Position numbers and translations under genes: made by a program | In this document: positions 8,559-17,782 of the stretch, in pieces | How the letters are laid out: each line of letters opens with the position of its first letter | Numbering within the stretch: the first letter of the stretch is position 1 | Assembly (NCBI RefSeq): GCF_001636315.1 | Contig: NZ_KV440949.1 | Span: forward strand, 3,590,973-3,654,972 | Length of the DNA stretch: 64,000 nucleotides | Direction: 5' to 3' | Origin: Neobacillus mesonae | GTDB lineage: Bacteria; Bacillota; Bacilli; Bacillales; Cytobacillaceae | The notes under the pieces: generated by a model | The model's database searches: none | What the model saw: only the letters and a program-made list of their open reading frames with translations | What the model was told of the DNA's origin: nothing

Positions 8559-8606
8559 TTTATGTATTTGAACCTTCTTGCTATAATAAATACTACAGTT
8601 GTAAAA
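8559..8606 (+). promoter_or_regulatory. blaI promoter and BlaI-type operator
   Basis: A TTTATG/TATAAT promoter pair (8559, 8582; 17-base spacer) is followed at once by TACTACAGTTGTAAAA (8591-8606), whose TACA-N2-TGTA core is the BlaI/MecI operator signature. It is weaker in symmetry than the copies before pbp and bla, which suits an autoregulated repressor. Confidence 0.75.
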
Positions 8607-8621
8607 GTTAGGGGGGGTATC

Positions 8622-9008
8622 ATGAAGGAGATTCCACAAATATCAGAAGCAGAATATGAAGTGATGAAGGTTATCTGGTACTATGAGCCGATTTCGACAC
8701 CTGAGGTAGTGGAGAAATTTTCGAATAAGAGTGATTGGAAACCAAATACCATTCACACCATGCTGGCGCGCCTAGTTAAGAAAAAAGCCTTGCATGCAAG
8801 AAAAGATGGGCGAGTGTATATTTATACTTCACTGGTAGAAAAGCACGAATTTGTTGAGCAAAAAAGTAAATCCTTTCTGAAGCAGTTTTTCGGTGGCACG
8901 ATAAATTCAATGGTATTAAATTTTATTGAAAATGATCAGTTATCGAATGAAGATATTTCGGAATTACAGAAAATATTATCCATGAGAGATAAGAAAGGGG
9001 AAAAATAA
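8622..9008 (+). CDS. blaI: BlaI/MecI-family repressor
   Basis: The start at MKEIPQISEAEYEVM follows a GGGGGGG site; the longer frame from 8562 runs through the promoter and operator. The 128-residue protein has the family's winged helix (residues ~5-80: SEAEYEVMKVIWYYEPIS, NTIHTMLARLVKKKAL) and a C-terminal dimerisation part. BlaI proteins bind TACA-N2-TGTA dyads as dimers and are inactivated by cleavage after the BlaR1 sensor is acylated by beta-lactam. Its stop overlaps the blaR1 start (TAATG). Operators before blaI, pbp and bla define its likely regulon. Confidence 0.93.
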   Translation: MKEIPQISEAEYEVMKVIWYYEPISTPEVVEKFSNKSDWKPNTIHTMLARLVKKKALHARKDGRVYIYTSLVEKHEFVEQKSKSFLKQFFGGTINSMVLNFIENDQLSNEDISELQKILSMRDKKGEK

Positions 9009-10804
9009 TGGATACCATGCTGCTGCAGATTTTAGTCAGTACAATCGTGGTATCCCTCCTTATTTTCATCATTCTGTTAATCAAAAAGCTATTAAACCAT
9101 CATATGACAGTGAAAGCACATTATCATATATGGTATTTTCTTTGCATTCCAACACTAGCTGCCCTTTTACCATGGAATCATTTTCGTCTTGGAGAAGGAA
9201 CTCACTATTTAAAAAGCTTACTTACTTTTCATAGAGAAGCGCCATCTAGTAGTGAAAGGATGAATGGAGTAGATGCCTCTCAGGCGTCAAACAGCGATAT
9301 ATTACATGATTTCGCTGTATCGGTAAACAAGGCAGCGCCTGATTTCGTCTACCATACATTTTTTACAGTTTGGGTCATTGGAGTGGTTCTTTTTGTTGGG
9401 GCTGCTGTTTATTCAAACTACCAAATCTATCAAATCAAAAAGTCGGCTTCGGCAGTTGAAAACCAAGAACTGAATAAACTATTAGAAGCGTGCAAAGAGA
9501 TGGTTGGGGTGAAAAGAAACATCCGGCTGCGGGAGAGCTCTCTTATTTCTTCTCCGATCACGTTCGGGATTCTTCAGCCCTTAATTATTTTACCAAGCAA
9601 AACGAGGGAAGCCTTCTCGTTAAATGAATTAAAATACGTGTTTTTGCACGAATTGCACCATCATAAAAGCAAAGATCTGTTCGTGAATTACGTCATGTGG
9701 ATGGTTCATATTATTTATTGGTTTAACCCATGCGTCTGGTATGCGCTTAAAAGGATACGAATGGATCGAGAATTGGCCTGTGATGCATCTGTTCTAAATC
9801 TCTTGGATGAGAGCGGATATATCGAATATGGGCATACCATCATTCGTTTTGCTGAAAAAAAATATAATCGTACCCTTGAACAGTTTACTCCAGGCATAGG
9901 TGGGACAAAAAAACAAATCAAACAAAGAATTCTGTACATTGCAGGCTACTCTAGAGATTCTCTATTATTGAAATGGAAAAGCAAGGTCATCTGTGCTGTT
10001 TTAGGAATTGTTGTGCTATTCCTTGCGCCAATTACAACTGTTATTGCCAGCCCAGATGATGTGTATCAGTTTAGCGGGAAGAATGCGGTCTATGAAGATC
10101 TAAGCTCCTATTTTAAGGGCTACAAGGGCAGCTTTGTTTTATATAATCCCTCTAAAAATCAATATCAAATTTTTAATCGAGAGATGAGTGAACAGAGGAT
10201 TTCTCCTGATAGTACCTATAAAATATATTCGGCCTTATTTGCATTGGAATCCAATGTGATTTCCCTGAATAGCAATAAACAGGAATGGGATGGGAAAATT
10301 TATCCCTTTCCGGAATGGAACCAAAATCAAAATTTAGCGACTGCCTTAAGCCAATCCGTGAATTGGTATTTCCAGAATACGGATCGAGAGGTAGGGAGAA
10401 AGCCGCTGCAAGATTATTTTCACAGGATAAAATACGGGAATGAAGATCTTTCTGGGAATTTGGATAGTTACTGGATGGAATCTTCCTTAAAAATATCACC
10501 CATTGAACAAGTCCAATTATTATACCAATTAGAAGAAAATCAATGGGGGTTTAAAGCGGAAAATATCAAAACGGTAAAGAAGGCACTTTTAGTAGATGTG
10601 CAAAAGAACGGGCGGTTGTATGGTAAAACGGGAACCGGAACGATTAATGGAAAGAATGTAAATGGCTGGTTTATTGGCTTTGTCGATAAAGGTGATGATC
10701 GTTTTTATTTTGCCATTAATATTCAAAATAAGGATGGTCAAGCCCAAGGAAGTAAGGCAGTGGAAATTGCCAAGCAGATCCTGCACCATAAAAAGATCTA
10801 TTAA
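9008..10804 (+). CDS. blaR1: BlaR1/MecR1-type beta-lactam sensor protease
   Basis: This 598-residue membrane sensor has N-terminal membrane segments, a gluzincin protease loop with HELHHHK at about residue 214 and DRELACDASVL further on, a transmembrane helix near 330-345, and an extracellular class D-like penicillin-binding domain. The latter shows S-T-Y-K (about 401, the acylated Ser), SVNW (SxN motif) and KTGT (about 539). The known role is sensing beta-lactam by Ser acylation, followed by zinc-protease activation and loss of BlaI. It overlaps blaI by one base, so the two are co-translated. All key motifs are intact. Confidence 0.94.
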   Translation: MDTMLLQILVSTIVVSLLIFIILLIKKLLNHHMTVKAHYHIWYFLCIPTLAALLPWNHFRLGEGTHYLKSLLTFHREAPSSSERMNGVDASQASNSDILHDFAVSVNKAAPDFVYHTFFTVWVIGVVLFVGAAVYSNYQIYQIKKSASAVENQELNKLLEACKEMVGVKRNIRLRESSLISSPITFGILQPLIILPSKTREAFSLNELKYVFLHELHHHKSKDLFVNYVMWMVHIIYWFNPCVWYALKRIRMDRELACDASVLNLLDESGYIEYGHTIIRFAEKKYNRTLEQFTPGIGGTKKQIKQRILYIAGYSRDSLLLKWKSKVICAVLGIVVLFLAPITTVIASPDDVYQFSGKNAVYEDLSSYFKGYKGSFVLYNPSKNQYQIFNREMSEQRISPDSTYKIYSALFALESNVISLNSNKQEWDGKIYPFPEWNQNQNLATALSQSVNWYFQNTDREVGRKPLQDYFHRIKYGNEDLSGNLDSYWMESSLKISPIEQVQLLYQLEENQWGFKAENIKTVKKALLVDVQKNGRLYGKTGTGTINGKNVNGWFIGFVDKGDDRFYFAINIQNKDGQAQGSKAVEIAKQILHHKKIY

Positions 10805-10810
10805 TAATTA

Positions 10811-10842
10811 TCCCTAGAAAGGTTTACTCTTCCTTTTTGGGG
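10811..10842 (+). terminator. Possible terminator after blaR1
   Basis: CCCTAGAAAGG pairs (two G-U pairs) with CCTTTTTGGGG. The following T-run is short, so some read-through into pbp is possible. Confidence 0.5.
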
Positions 10843-10847
10843 CTTTC

Positions 10848-10880
10848 TTGGTTATAAATACTACAATTGTAGTATTTATA
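10848..10880 (+). promoter_or_regulatory. BlaI-type operator overlapping the pbp promoter
   Basis: A 28-bp perfect palindrome (10853-10880) has the core TACTACAATTGTAGTA. TTGGTT at 10848 and TAGTAT at 10870, the latter inside the operator, can serve as -35/-10 with a 16-base spacer, the same geometry as at the bla promoter. This is the most symmetrical operator of the set. Confidence 0.85.
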
Positions 10881-10925
10881 ACTATCTTGTACACAAATTA
10901 CCCAGTATGAAAGGGCCGATGTGTT

Positions 10926-12980
10926 TTGAAGAAGAAAAAGCAGAAGGAAAATATAGTAAAAAACCAAATCCGATGGAGACTGAATGGTCTCTTTTTCATG
11001 GTCTTTGTTCTTTTTTCTATCCTGATTCTTCGCCTTGGCGTTATCCAAATTATTAAAGGAGAAGCCTACGCTGCTCAAGCAAAGAAGACAGATGTGACAC
11101 CCGTCAGCTATTCCGTCCCACGTGGAAAAATATTTGATACGAATAATAAGTTAGTAGTCTACAATATTTCAGAAAAGGCGATTATCTATACACCGCCGAA
11201 AAATCCGCAGCCGGGTGAATTGCTGGAACTGGCCAAAAAGTTAAATGCCTTTCTGGTCATGACTGATAAAGAGATCAATAAAGTGACTGATCGGGATTTG
11301 AAGGATATCTGGCTATTAGTACATAACAATGGCACGGATTTAATCACAAAAAAAGAGGAGAAATTATACAAACAGGAAAAGCTGAATGACAAGGATTTAT
11401 ATAAATTAAAATTGAACCGCATTAAAGAGAGCGATCTCATGGCAATGGACAAAAACCTGGCGGCTATCTATCGGAAACTTTCGTCCGCCATCGCTTTAAC
11501 TCCGACAATTATCAAAAATGAAAATGTAACAGATGAAGAATATGCGAAGGTCAATGAAAATCTGGAAAACCTGTCGGGTGTGGATGTTTCGACCGATTGG
11601 AAAAGGGGACGCACCTATGGGGAAACGTTTTGGAATATGCTCGGGGAAGTAACGAGTGCAGATGAAGGTCTCCCGGCAGAAAAGGTAGATTACTATAAGG
11701 CTAAAGGGTACGAACTGAATGACCGTGTCGGGAAAAGTTATATTGAAGAACTGTACGATGGCGTGTTGCAAGGGCAAAAGGAAATAGTGAAAACAGTGAC
11801 AGATTCAAATGGAAATGTGGTGAGTACAGAGACTGTATCGGAAGGGAAGAATGGCAAGGATATTGTTCTGACCATTGATATGGAGTTTCAAGACCAAGTG
11901 GAAAAAATTATGCAGGAAGAGTTAGTCCGTGCAATCCAAAAGCCGAATACGGATACGCTTGACACTGCCTTTGTTGTAGCAATGGAACCGAAAACCGGCC
12001 GAATTCTTGCCATGGCAGGAAAGGTGTATAACAGGGAGTCCCGGGAGTTTACAGATTTTACACCGGGAACCTTCACTTATGCGTTTGAACAGGGATCCGT
12101 TGTAAAAGGAGCCACCGTATTAACTGGATACCAAACGGGTGTAAGGGATTTCGGGGAAATCGAGCTGGATGAAATCATGCGATTTAAGGGGTCGGGAACC
12201 TTTTCCTCTTACCAAGTCATGAACAGAATTAACGAATTAGAGGCATTAGAGCGTTCATCAAACGTTTATATGTGGAAAACCGCCATTGAAATTATGGGAG
12301 GCAAATATGTCCCCAATGGCACATTGAATATCAATCCGAAAAAAATTGAAACCATCCGCTATTATTTTAACCAATTTGGCTTGGGCATCCCGACCGGTAT
12401 TGGCTTTGGTAATGAAACAGCGGGAATTAAAGGTACCAATCCAAGCACCTACTTTCAAATTGCCATCGGACAATTAGATACCTATACGCCAATGCAAATT
12501 GCCCAGTATATTACAACGATTGCCAATGGAGGATTCCGGATGAAGCCCCAATTGGTGAAGGAGATTCGTGAACCCAATATGAATGGCAATGAACCGGGCA
12601 ACGTAATCGATGAAATTGAACCAGTGATGTTGAATCGGGTGGATATGAGTGAGAAGATGCTTAAGAGGGTTCAACAAGGTTTTTGGCTGGTTACCCATGG
12701 TTCCAAAGGAACAGCGAGAGGATATTTTAAAGACGAACCGTACAATGCCGCTGGTAAAACTGGGACCTCGGAATCTTATAAAAATGGGGTGAAGACTTGG
12801 AATCTTTCTTTTGCTGGTTATGCCCCATTCAATGATCCCGAGATTGCCATTGCTGTTATTGTGCCAAATGCCTACCGTGATGGTTATGCTCAGCCGCACA
12901 GTGCAGCTAATATCATCAGCCAACGGGTTTTTCGGGCATATTTTGATCTTAATGAAAAAGGACGACCAACTACAAAATGA
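10926..12980 (+). CDS. Class B penicillin-binding protein under BlaI control
   Basis: A 684-residue transpeptidase with a cytoplasmic start, one membrane helix (about residues 18-40), a pedestal/dimerisation domain beginning at VPRGKIFDTNNKLVV, and a C-terminal transpeptidase domain with SVVK (Ser near 390), SSN (near 443) and KTGT (near 609). Domain order matches the elongation PBPs PbpA/PbpH/PBP2 of bacilli. The TTG start sits behind AAGGG. An operator and promoter directly upstream place it in the beta-lactam-inducible regulon. It may therefore be a low-affinity replacement PBP, functionally like MecA though of a different subfamily; that role is inference. Confidence 0.88.
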   Translation: MKKKKQKENIVKNQIRWRLNGLFFMVFVLFSILILRLGVIQIIKGEAYAAQAKKTDVTPVSYSVPRGKIFDTNNKLVVYNISEKAIIYTPPKNPQPGELLELAKKLNAFLVMTDKEINKVTDRDLKDIWLLVHNNGTDLITKKEEKLYKQEKLNDKDLYKLKLNRIKESDLMAMDKNLAAIYRKLSSAIALTPTIIKNENVTDEEYAKVNENLENLSGVDVSTDWKRGRTYGETFWNMLGEVTSADEGLPAEKVDYYKAKGYELNDRVGKSYIEELYDGVLQGQKEIVKTVTDSNGNVVSTETVSEGKNGKDIVLTIDMEFQDQVEKIMQEELVRAIQKPNTDTLDTAFVVAMEPKTGRILAMAGKVYNRESREFTDFTPGTFTYAFEQGSVVKGATVLTGYQTGVRDFGEIELDEIMRFKGSGTFSSYQVMNRINELEALERSSNVYMWKTAIEIMGGKYVPNGTLNINPKKIETIRYYFNQFGLGIPTGIGFGNETAGIKGTNPSTYFQIAIGQLDTYTPMQIAQYITTIANGGFRMKPQLVKEIREPNMNGNEPGNVIDEIEPVMLNRVDMSEKMLKRVQQGFWLVTHGSKGTARGYFKDEPYNAAGKTGTSESYKNGVKTWNLSFAGYAPFNDPEIAIAVIVPNAYRDGYAQPHSAANIISQRVFRAYFDLNEKGRPTTK

Positions 12981-12982
12981 GG

Positions 12983-13073
12983 TTGACATCTATCTACTAC
13001 AAATGTAGTATTATTTGTGTATCCTAATACTACATTTGTAGTATTTTTCGCAATCGAATATTACACATGTAAT
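12983..13073 (+). promoter_or_regulatory. bla promoter with a cluster of three BlaI-type operators
   Basis: TTGACA (12983) and TAGTAT (13006), 17 bases apart, form a near-consensus promoter. Operator 1, TACTACAAATGTAGTA (12995-13010), covers spacer and -10. Operator 2, AATACTACATTTGTAGTATT, is at 13026-13045. A weaker third dyad, ATTACACATGTAAT, is at 13060-13073. Tandem operators suit tight repression of the beta-lactamase. The remaining leader to 13324 has an AAAGGAGG with no start codon near it (about 13085) and a CCCT/AGGG mini-hairpin; I see no gene there. Confidence 0.85.
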
Positions 13074-13324
13074 CAAAATTGATGAAAGGAGGAAATTATC
13101 CCTCAGCATTAGGGGCAGCTTAGAGTTATGAAAAAGTAAGATTGAATAGGCTTAAATAAGATGCAAACAGAATAAGTTTTTTGTTGCATAAATAATGAAA
13201 TTGAGTTCGAAAGTAATACACAATTTTTTGACTCTGTTGGTTATTAGCAGATCAGTGTTAATCAAAAGATAATGATTAAACCCGTTTTAAGGACATCAAT
13301 TATTAATGGAAAGAGGTTAAAATC

Positions 13325-14266
13325 ATGAGGAAAACACATAATTTTTTCAGTATGAATAGTTTTATAATTGCCCTGCTTGTGCTAATGGTTGCAATTGTAC
13401 CCCTCGCCGGCTGGTCAATGACCACCAATAACCTTTCTGACAAGGACGAAAAGACAGTCAAGAAAACACCAGCCCCCCAAATACACCGTAAGTTTGCAGA
13501 TCTTGAGCACAAATTTGACGCTAGGCTCGGAGTCTACGCTATCGATACAGGTACAAATCGGACCGTTTCCTATCGGCCTAATGAGAGGTTCGCTTACGCA
13601 TCTACGTTCAAAGCACTAGCCGCAGGTGCATTGCTGCAGCATTACTCCCTTGACCAACTGGACGAATTAGTCAAATACAGCAGGGAGGACATAGTTACAT
13701 ATTCACCCGTCACAGAGCTTCACGTAGATACTGGGATGACTCTCCGGGAAGTTATTGAGGCAGCTGTTCGATATAGCGACAACACCGCAGGGAACCTATT
13801 ATTAAAAAAACTAGGAGGCCCTAAAGGATTTGAAACAGCACTAAGGCAGATTGGTGATAACGTTACCCAAGCTGATCGCTACGAGACGGAGTTGAACTCA
13901 GCTGTTCCTGGAGATCCACGTGACACCAGCACACCAAAAGCACTTGCTGCCAGTCTCCGGGCTTTTGCAGTCAGCGACTTGCTCCCTTCCGAAAAGCGTA
14001 CGATTCTGATAGATTGGATGAGGGGAAATGCCACTGGAGATGCATTAATCCGTGCTGGTGCACCAAAAGGCTGGGAAGTCGATGATAAGAGCGGGGCAGG
14101 AAGCTATGGAACGCGGAATGACATCGCGATTGTTTGGCCGCCGAATAGAGCTCCTATTGTCATCGCAATTCTATCCAGCCGTGATACACAGAATGCCACC
14201 TATGACAATGCGCTTATCGCAGAAGCTGCCAAGGTCGCACTTAACGCTCTGAATGTGAACAGATAA
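13325..14266 (+). CDS. bla: Class A serine beta-lactamase
   Basis: The 313-residue product has an N-terminal export signal and all class A motifs: STFK with the active Ser at residue 93, SDN near 153, the omega-loop [16 protein letters not shown] with the general-base Glu, and KSG near 258. It hydrolyses beta-lactams outside the membrane. Position 30, where related Bacillus enzymes carry the lipobox Cys (LAGC), is Trp here (LAGW, codon TGG at 13412), so it should be secreted or signal-anchored rather than lipid-modified. Codon use looks more G+C-rich than the neighbours. It has its own operator cluster and terminator, so it belongs to the blaI-blaR1 regulon. Confidence 0.95.
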   Translation: MRKTHNFFSMNSFIIALLVLMVAIVPLAGWSMTTNNLSDKDEKTVKKTPAPQIHRKFADLEHKFDARLGVYAIDTGTNRTVSYRPNERFAYASTFKALAAGALLQHYSLDQLDELVKYSREDIVTYSPVTELHVDTGMTLREVIEAAVRYSDNTAGNLLLKKLGGPKGFETALRQIGDNVTQADRYETELNSAVPGDPRDTSTPKALAASLRAFAVSDLLPSEKRTILIDWMRGNATGDALIRAGAPKGWEVDDKSGAGSYGTRNDIAIVWPPNRAPIVIAILSSRDTQNATYDNALIAEAAKVALNALNVNR

Positions 14267-14318
14267 ATAAACTTTCTCATCACTATTCTCAATTACCATC
14301 GTGAAAAAGCTTATGATT

Positions 14319-14373
14319 CAGCCATCATACACAATCATTTGAAAGATATAGTATGTGATGGCTGGATTTTTTT
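14319..14373 (+). terminator. Intrinsic terminator after bla
   Basis: CAGCCATCA (14319) pairs with TGATGGCTG (to 14364), followed by GATTTTTTT. Confidence 0.8.
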
Positions 14374-14519
14374 CTCTATAATAATAGGAATGAACAACAT
14401 CTAGGTAATCGCAGATTAGGTAATCGGATATTCGCTAATAGGCATAAAATCAAAACAAGGATTATAATTGTTTTATAAACCTGTACAATCATAAAATTGT
14501 GTGAAAAAGGATGCTTATT

Positions 14520-15908
14520 ATGCCGATTAATTCTTTTGAGAACTATCCGATGAGCTGGAAGCCATCCATTGATAAAACTAAAAAACCTTTGTATCAAGAA
14601 CTCGCAAGGCAATTGGAAAAGGATATATTGAACGGAGTTTTATTACCAGGAACAAAACTTCCTCCACAGCGAGAACTGGCTGATTATTTAGATTTAAATT
14701 TGAGTACCATTTCAAAAGCGTTTAAAGTGTGTGGGTTAAAGGGCTTGTTAAGTTCATCTGTTGGAAGTGGCACATTTGTTTCATATGACGCCTTATCGAA
14801 TGCGTATTTGCTTGATGATACAAAGCCAAAGCATTTAATTGAAATGGGAGCAACTCTGCCAGATAATGCTTCCTATGAGCCACTGCTGCTCCAACTGAAA
14901 AATATGCTGCAAGAGCCAGATTATGAAAAATGGTTTGGTTATGGTCGGGCAGGTGAAAGCCTTTGGCAAAAGGATGCCGCTGTAAAGTTAATCGGTAGGG
15001 GTGGATTTGAAACAACAGTTGATCACATTTTATTTGCAAATGGGGGCCAAAACGCGATTGCTGCTACATTGGCGAGTCTTTGTCGGCCAGGAGATCGCAT
15101 TGGTGCTCATGATCATACGTACCCGGGCTTAAAAACGGTTGCAGCGATGCTTAGTTTGCAAATAGTTCCAATAAAATCAGATAACTATGAAATGAGTCCA
15201 GATGCCTTTGAAAATGCGTGTAAAAATGAAAATATTAAAGGCATTTACTTAATCCCAAATTATCATAATCCAACAGCTTCCTGTTTGTCTGTCGAGAATC
15301 GAAAAGCGATTGCAGCAATTGCCAAAAAGCATAATCAGTTCATTATTGAAGATGCGACGTATCATCTCCATAACAAGGAACCACTGCCAGCGGTCGCATC
15401 ATATGTACCAGAACAGGTCATCTATATTGCAAGTCTATCAAAATCAATAGCACCTGGGTTACGACTAGCTTATGTAGCGGTGCCGAGTCAATTTAAAGAA
15501 CTAATTTCAAAGGCACTTTATAACTTAAATATAACAGTGTCCCCGTTATTAGCAGAATTGACAGCACGTACAATTGTATCGAATCAATTTGAAGTCTTAA
15601 TTGAAAGCCATCGAGAACAAACCATTCGCAGAAACCAAGTCGTAAATCAATATTTGGCTGATTTTACTTGCTTAGGTGGTGAAACAGGCATCTTTCGTTG
15701 GCTGCTGCTACCAGGCAAGATTACAGGTGCTGAATTTGAAAGGTTAGTTGCACAGCAGGGTGTACAAGTGTATGCTGCTGAACGTTTTGTAGTTGGAAAT
15801 AGTTGTCCAGAGCGGGCTGTAAGGGTTGCTGTCTGTGCACCAGAAACTCACGAAGAGCTTGAGCGAGGATTGATGATTCTTAAACGTTTACTAAACGACC
15901 TAACCTAA
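14520..15908 (+). CDS. MocR-type transcriptional regulator (GntR HTH + aminotransferase fold)
   Basis: The ATG at 14520 has AAAAGG at 14505; an in-frame ATG at 14511 is the alternative. Residues ~10-80 are a GntR winged helix (PLYQELARQLEKDILNGVLLPGTKLPPQRELADYL, LSTISKAF), and residues ~100-460 a type I aminotransferase fold. The PLP lysine lies in SLSKSIAPGLRLAY, with the cofactor-binding PNYHNPTAS and EDATY motifs. MocR proteins use PLP as sensor cofactor rather than for catalysis, often controlling vitamin B6, GABA or transport genes. The MFS gene that follows is the likeliest target, as no other gene is adjacent. Confidence 0.9.
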   Translation: MPINSFENYPMSWKPSIDKTKKPLYQELARQLEKDILNGVLLPGTKLPPQRELADYLDLNLSTISKAFKVCGLKGLLSSSVGSGTFVSYDALSNAYLLDDTKPKHLIEMGATLPDNASYEPLLLQLKNMLQEPDYEKWFGYGRAGESLWQKDAAVKLIGRGGFETTVDHILFANGGQNAIAATLASLCRPGDRIGAHDHTYPGLKTVAAMLSLQIVPIKSDNYEMSPDAFENACKNENIKGIYLIPNYHNPTASCLSVENRKAIAAIAKKHNQFIIEDATYHLHNKEPLPAVASYVPEQVIYIASLSKSIAPGLRLAYVAVPSQFKELISKALYNLNITVSPLLAELTARTIVSNQFEVLIESHREQTIRRNQVVNQYLADFTCLGGETGIFRWLLLPGKITGAEFERLVAQQGVQVYAAERFVVGNSCPERAVRVAVCAPETHEELERGLMILKRLLNDLT

Positions 15909-15939
15909 TATGATTTGCCATACTTTTATTATATTGATT

Positions 15940-15972
15940 GCCATACAATTATAATATTGTATGGCTTTTTTG
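15940..15972 (+). terminator. Intrinsic terminator
   Basis: GCCATACAAT (15940) pairs with ATTGTATGGC (to 15965), followed by TTTTTT. Confidence 0.85.
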
Positions 15973-16046
15973 TGCGTGTTAAGATGTTTGAAAACTACGG
16001 AAAATTATATGAAATAGTATGAGTCTTCTAGAAAGGTGGGTTTAGT

Positions 16047-17375
16047 ATGTTACAAGACAGCGTAAAAGAGTCAGACGCTCAATCAGCTTGGTTACAAGTC
16101 TACATTAGTTCTCCAGAAAAACAAAAACAACTATATAAAAGAACGTTAATGGTAGTTGTCATATCCCAAATTTTTGGAGGAGCGGGACTTGCAGCAGGAA
16201 TAACAGTAGGCGCACTCCTAGCTCAAGACATGTTAGGGACAGATAGTGTAACAGGATTACCTTCGGCGTTATTTACTTTAGGGTCAGCGGGGGCTGCACT
16301 GCTTGTGGGACGACTTTCTCAAGCGTTTGGACGTCGTTCTGGACTTGCGGCGGGATTTTTGGCTGGAGGAATCGGTGCCATCGGAGTCGTTATTTCAGCA
16401 TTAACCAATAGCATTCTACTTTTATTTGGTTCACTGCTAATCTATGGTGCTGGCTCGGCTACAAACTTACAAGCACGCTACGCAGGAACGGACTTAGCGA
16501 GTTCAACACAAAGAGCAAAGGCTATTAGTATGGCCATGGTTTCTACCACATTCGGTGCTGTTGCTGGCCCAAACCTGGTGGATGTAATGGGTGAGTTTGC
16601 GATATCTATAGGAATTCCTGCTTTAGCTGGTCCATTTATATTAGCTGCTGCAGCTTATATACTTGCTGGTTTGGTTCTTTTAATTTCACTTCGCCCAGAT
16701 CCCTTTATTGTGGCAAAAGCAATATCCAATGCGCAAAGAACAAGCAGTAATTTACGTTTAGAGGAAAATTCTAATTTGTTATCGATAAACAGACGAGGAA
16801 TTTTTGCGGGAGCTTCAGTCATGGTTCTGACTCAATTTGTTATGACTGCCATTATGACGATGACACCCATACATATGAGACACAATGGACATGGTTTAAA
16901 TGAAGTAGGACTTGTCATTGGATTTCATATAGGGGCTATGTTTTTGCCTTCTTTAGTAACAGGTTACCTTGTTGATAAAATTGGCCGTGCTGCTATGGCC
17001 ATTGCGTCTGCCATTACACTGCTTGCTACTGGCATTCTAGCCGCTATGGGGCCTGCTGATTCAATGGTAGTACTCATTATTGCACTTGCTTTACTTGGAC
17101 TTGGCTGGAATTTTGGTTTAATTAGCGGTACAGCCATCCTTGTAGATTCAACCCCGCCATCTACTCGGGCTAAGACGCAGGGGTCTGTAGATGTTTGGAT
17201 TGCTTTGTCAGGAGCGTTAGGAGGAGGCTTATCTGGACTAGTTGTAGCACATTCAAGTTATGCTGCCCTTTCAATTGCTGGTGCTGTGCTTTCATTACTG
17301 CTTATTCCCATTGTTATTTGGGCTGGTATCGGCAAACAGAGTAAGATTACTAAAGTAAAAACAACTCAAAATTAA
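16047..17375 (+). CDS. MFS transporter
   Basis: The 442-residue product has about 12 membrane segments in two halves, an MFS loop motif GRLSQAFGRRSG after the second helix and a weaker one, GYLVDKIGRAA, in the second half. ATG follows GAAAGGTGG. Proteins of this kind are drug or metabolite exporters; no substrate can be assigned. It is separated from the MocR gene by a terminator, so it has its own promoter, but proximity suggests control by that regulator. Confidence 0.85.
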   Translation: MLQDSVKESDAQSAWLQVYISSPEKQKQLYKRTLMVVVISQIFGGAGLAAGITVGALLAQDMLGTDSVTGLPSALFTLGSAGAALLVGRLSQAFGRRSGLAAGFLAGGIGAIGVVISALTNSILLLFGSLLIYGAGSATNLQARYAGTDLASSTQRAKAISMAMVSTTFGAVAGPNLVDVMGEFAISIGIPALAGPFILAAAAYILAGLVLLISLRPDPFIVAKAISNAQRTSSNLRLEENSNLLSINRRGIFAGASVMVLTQFVMTAIMTMTPIHMRHNGHGLNEVGLVIGFHIGAMFLPSLVTGYLVDKIGRAAMAIASAITLLATGILAAMGPADSMVVLIIALALLGLGWNFGLISGTAILVDSTPPSTRAKTQGSVDVWIALSGALGGGLSGLVVAHSSYAALSIAGAVLSLLLIPIVIWAGIGKQSKITKVKTTQN

Positions 17376-17540
17376 GCTTGCTATTAGAGTAAAGGCAGCT
17401 ATAAATTTATAAAATAACTGTTAAACGTTAATAATGGGGAATAGCGGAGGGGATTCCTAAATACGGAAAATAAATTTGCTAAGAGAACTCGTTTATTAAC
17501 AAATTAGAAAGTATACACACGGTCGAAAAGAGGAAGGAAT

Positions 17541-17591
17541 ATGAAAAATCCTATAGTCATTGTTGGGAATTTAAATAACAAGCCTTTATGA
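17541..17591 (+). pseudogene. Decayed gene start (possible FAD-binding oxidoreductase N-terminus)
   Basis: A good ribosome site (AGAGGAAGGA) precedes ATG and 16 codons reading MKNPIVIVGNLNNKPL before a stop. The first residues resemble the beta-strand and start of a Rossmann GxGxxG motif in FAD-dependent oxidoreductases. Nothing recognisable follows. The identification is weak because so little is left. Confidence 0.3.
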
Positions 17592-17661
17592 AAACGAGCT
17601 TTTAGATACAATACCTTCGATAATTAAATAAGTTGATGAGTGGAGGGAGTATAGGATAAAA

Positions 17662-17775
17662 ATGATGAAAGCTATGCAAATCCCGTCTAAGGGAGAAAAG
17701 ATGAAACTAGTAGAGATCCCCGTCCCCCAGCCGGGAGACGGACAAGCTGATGCTGTTCTGAATATTTCTGTGTGA
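17662..17775 (+). pseudogene. N-terminal remnant of a zinc-type alcohol dehydrogenase
   Basis: The 37-codon frame starts MMKAMQIPSKGEKMKLVE and continues IPVPQPGDGQ, which is the usual N-terminus of medium-chain zinc alcohol dehydrogenases (before the GVCHSD zinc motif). It then breaks off into unrelated codons and a stop. The catalytic and NAD domains are gone. The break lies eight bases before the first unit of tandem array A, so the array may have grown at, or replaced, the deleted part. Confidence 0.6.
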
Positions 17776-17782
17776 AAAAACA

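Noticed and set aside
12474..12989. Open frame of 171 codons on the minus strand inside the PBP gene
   Set aside because: It lies wholly antisense to the transpeptidase domain, with no ribosome site and no recognisable domain; it reflects codon bias of the real gene.
13080..13324. Small gene in the bla leader
   Set aside because: An AAAGGAGG is present at about 13085 but no start codon follows at workable spacing, and the later ATG at about 13128 gives only three codons.
17662..17775. Selenocysteine UGA in the alcohol dehydrogenase fragment
   Set aside because: The codons after this TGA do not continue the dehydrogenase family; the frame has already diverged, so it is an ordinary stop in a remnant.
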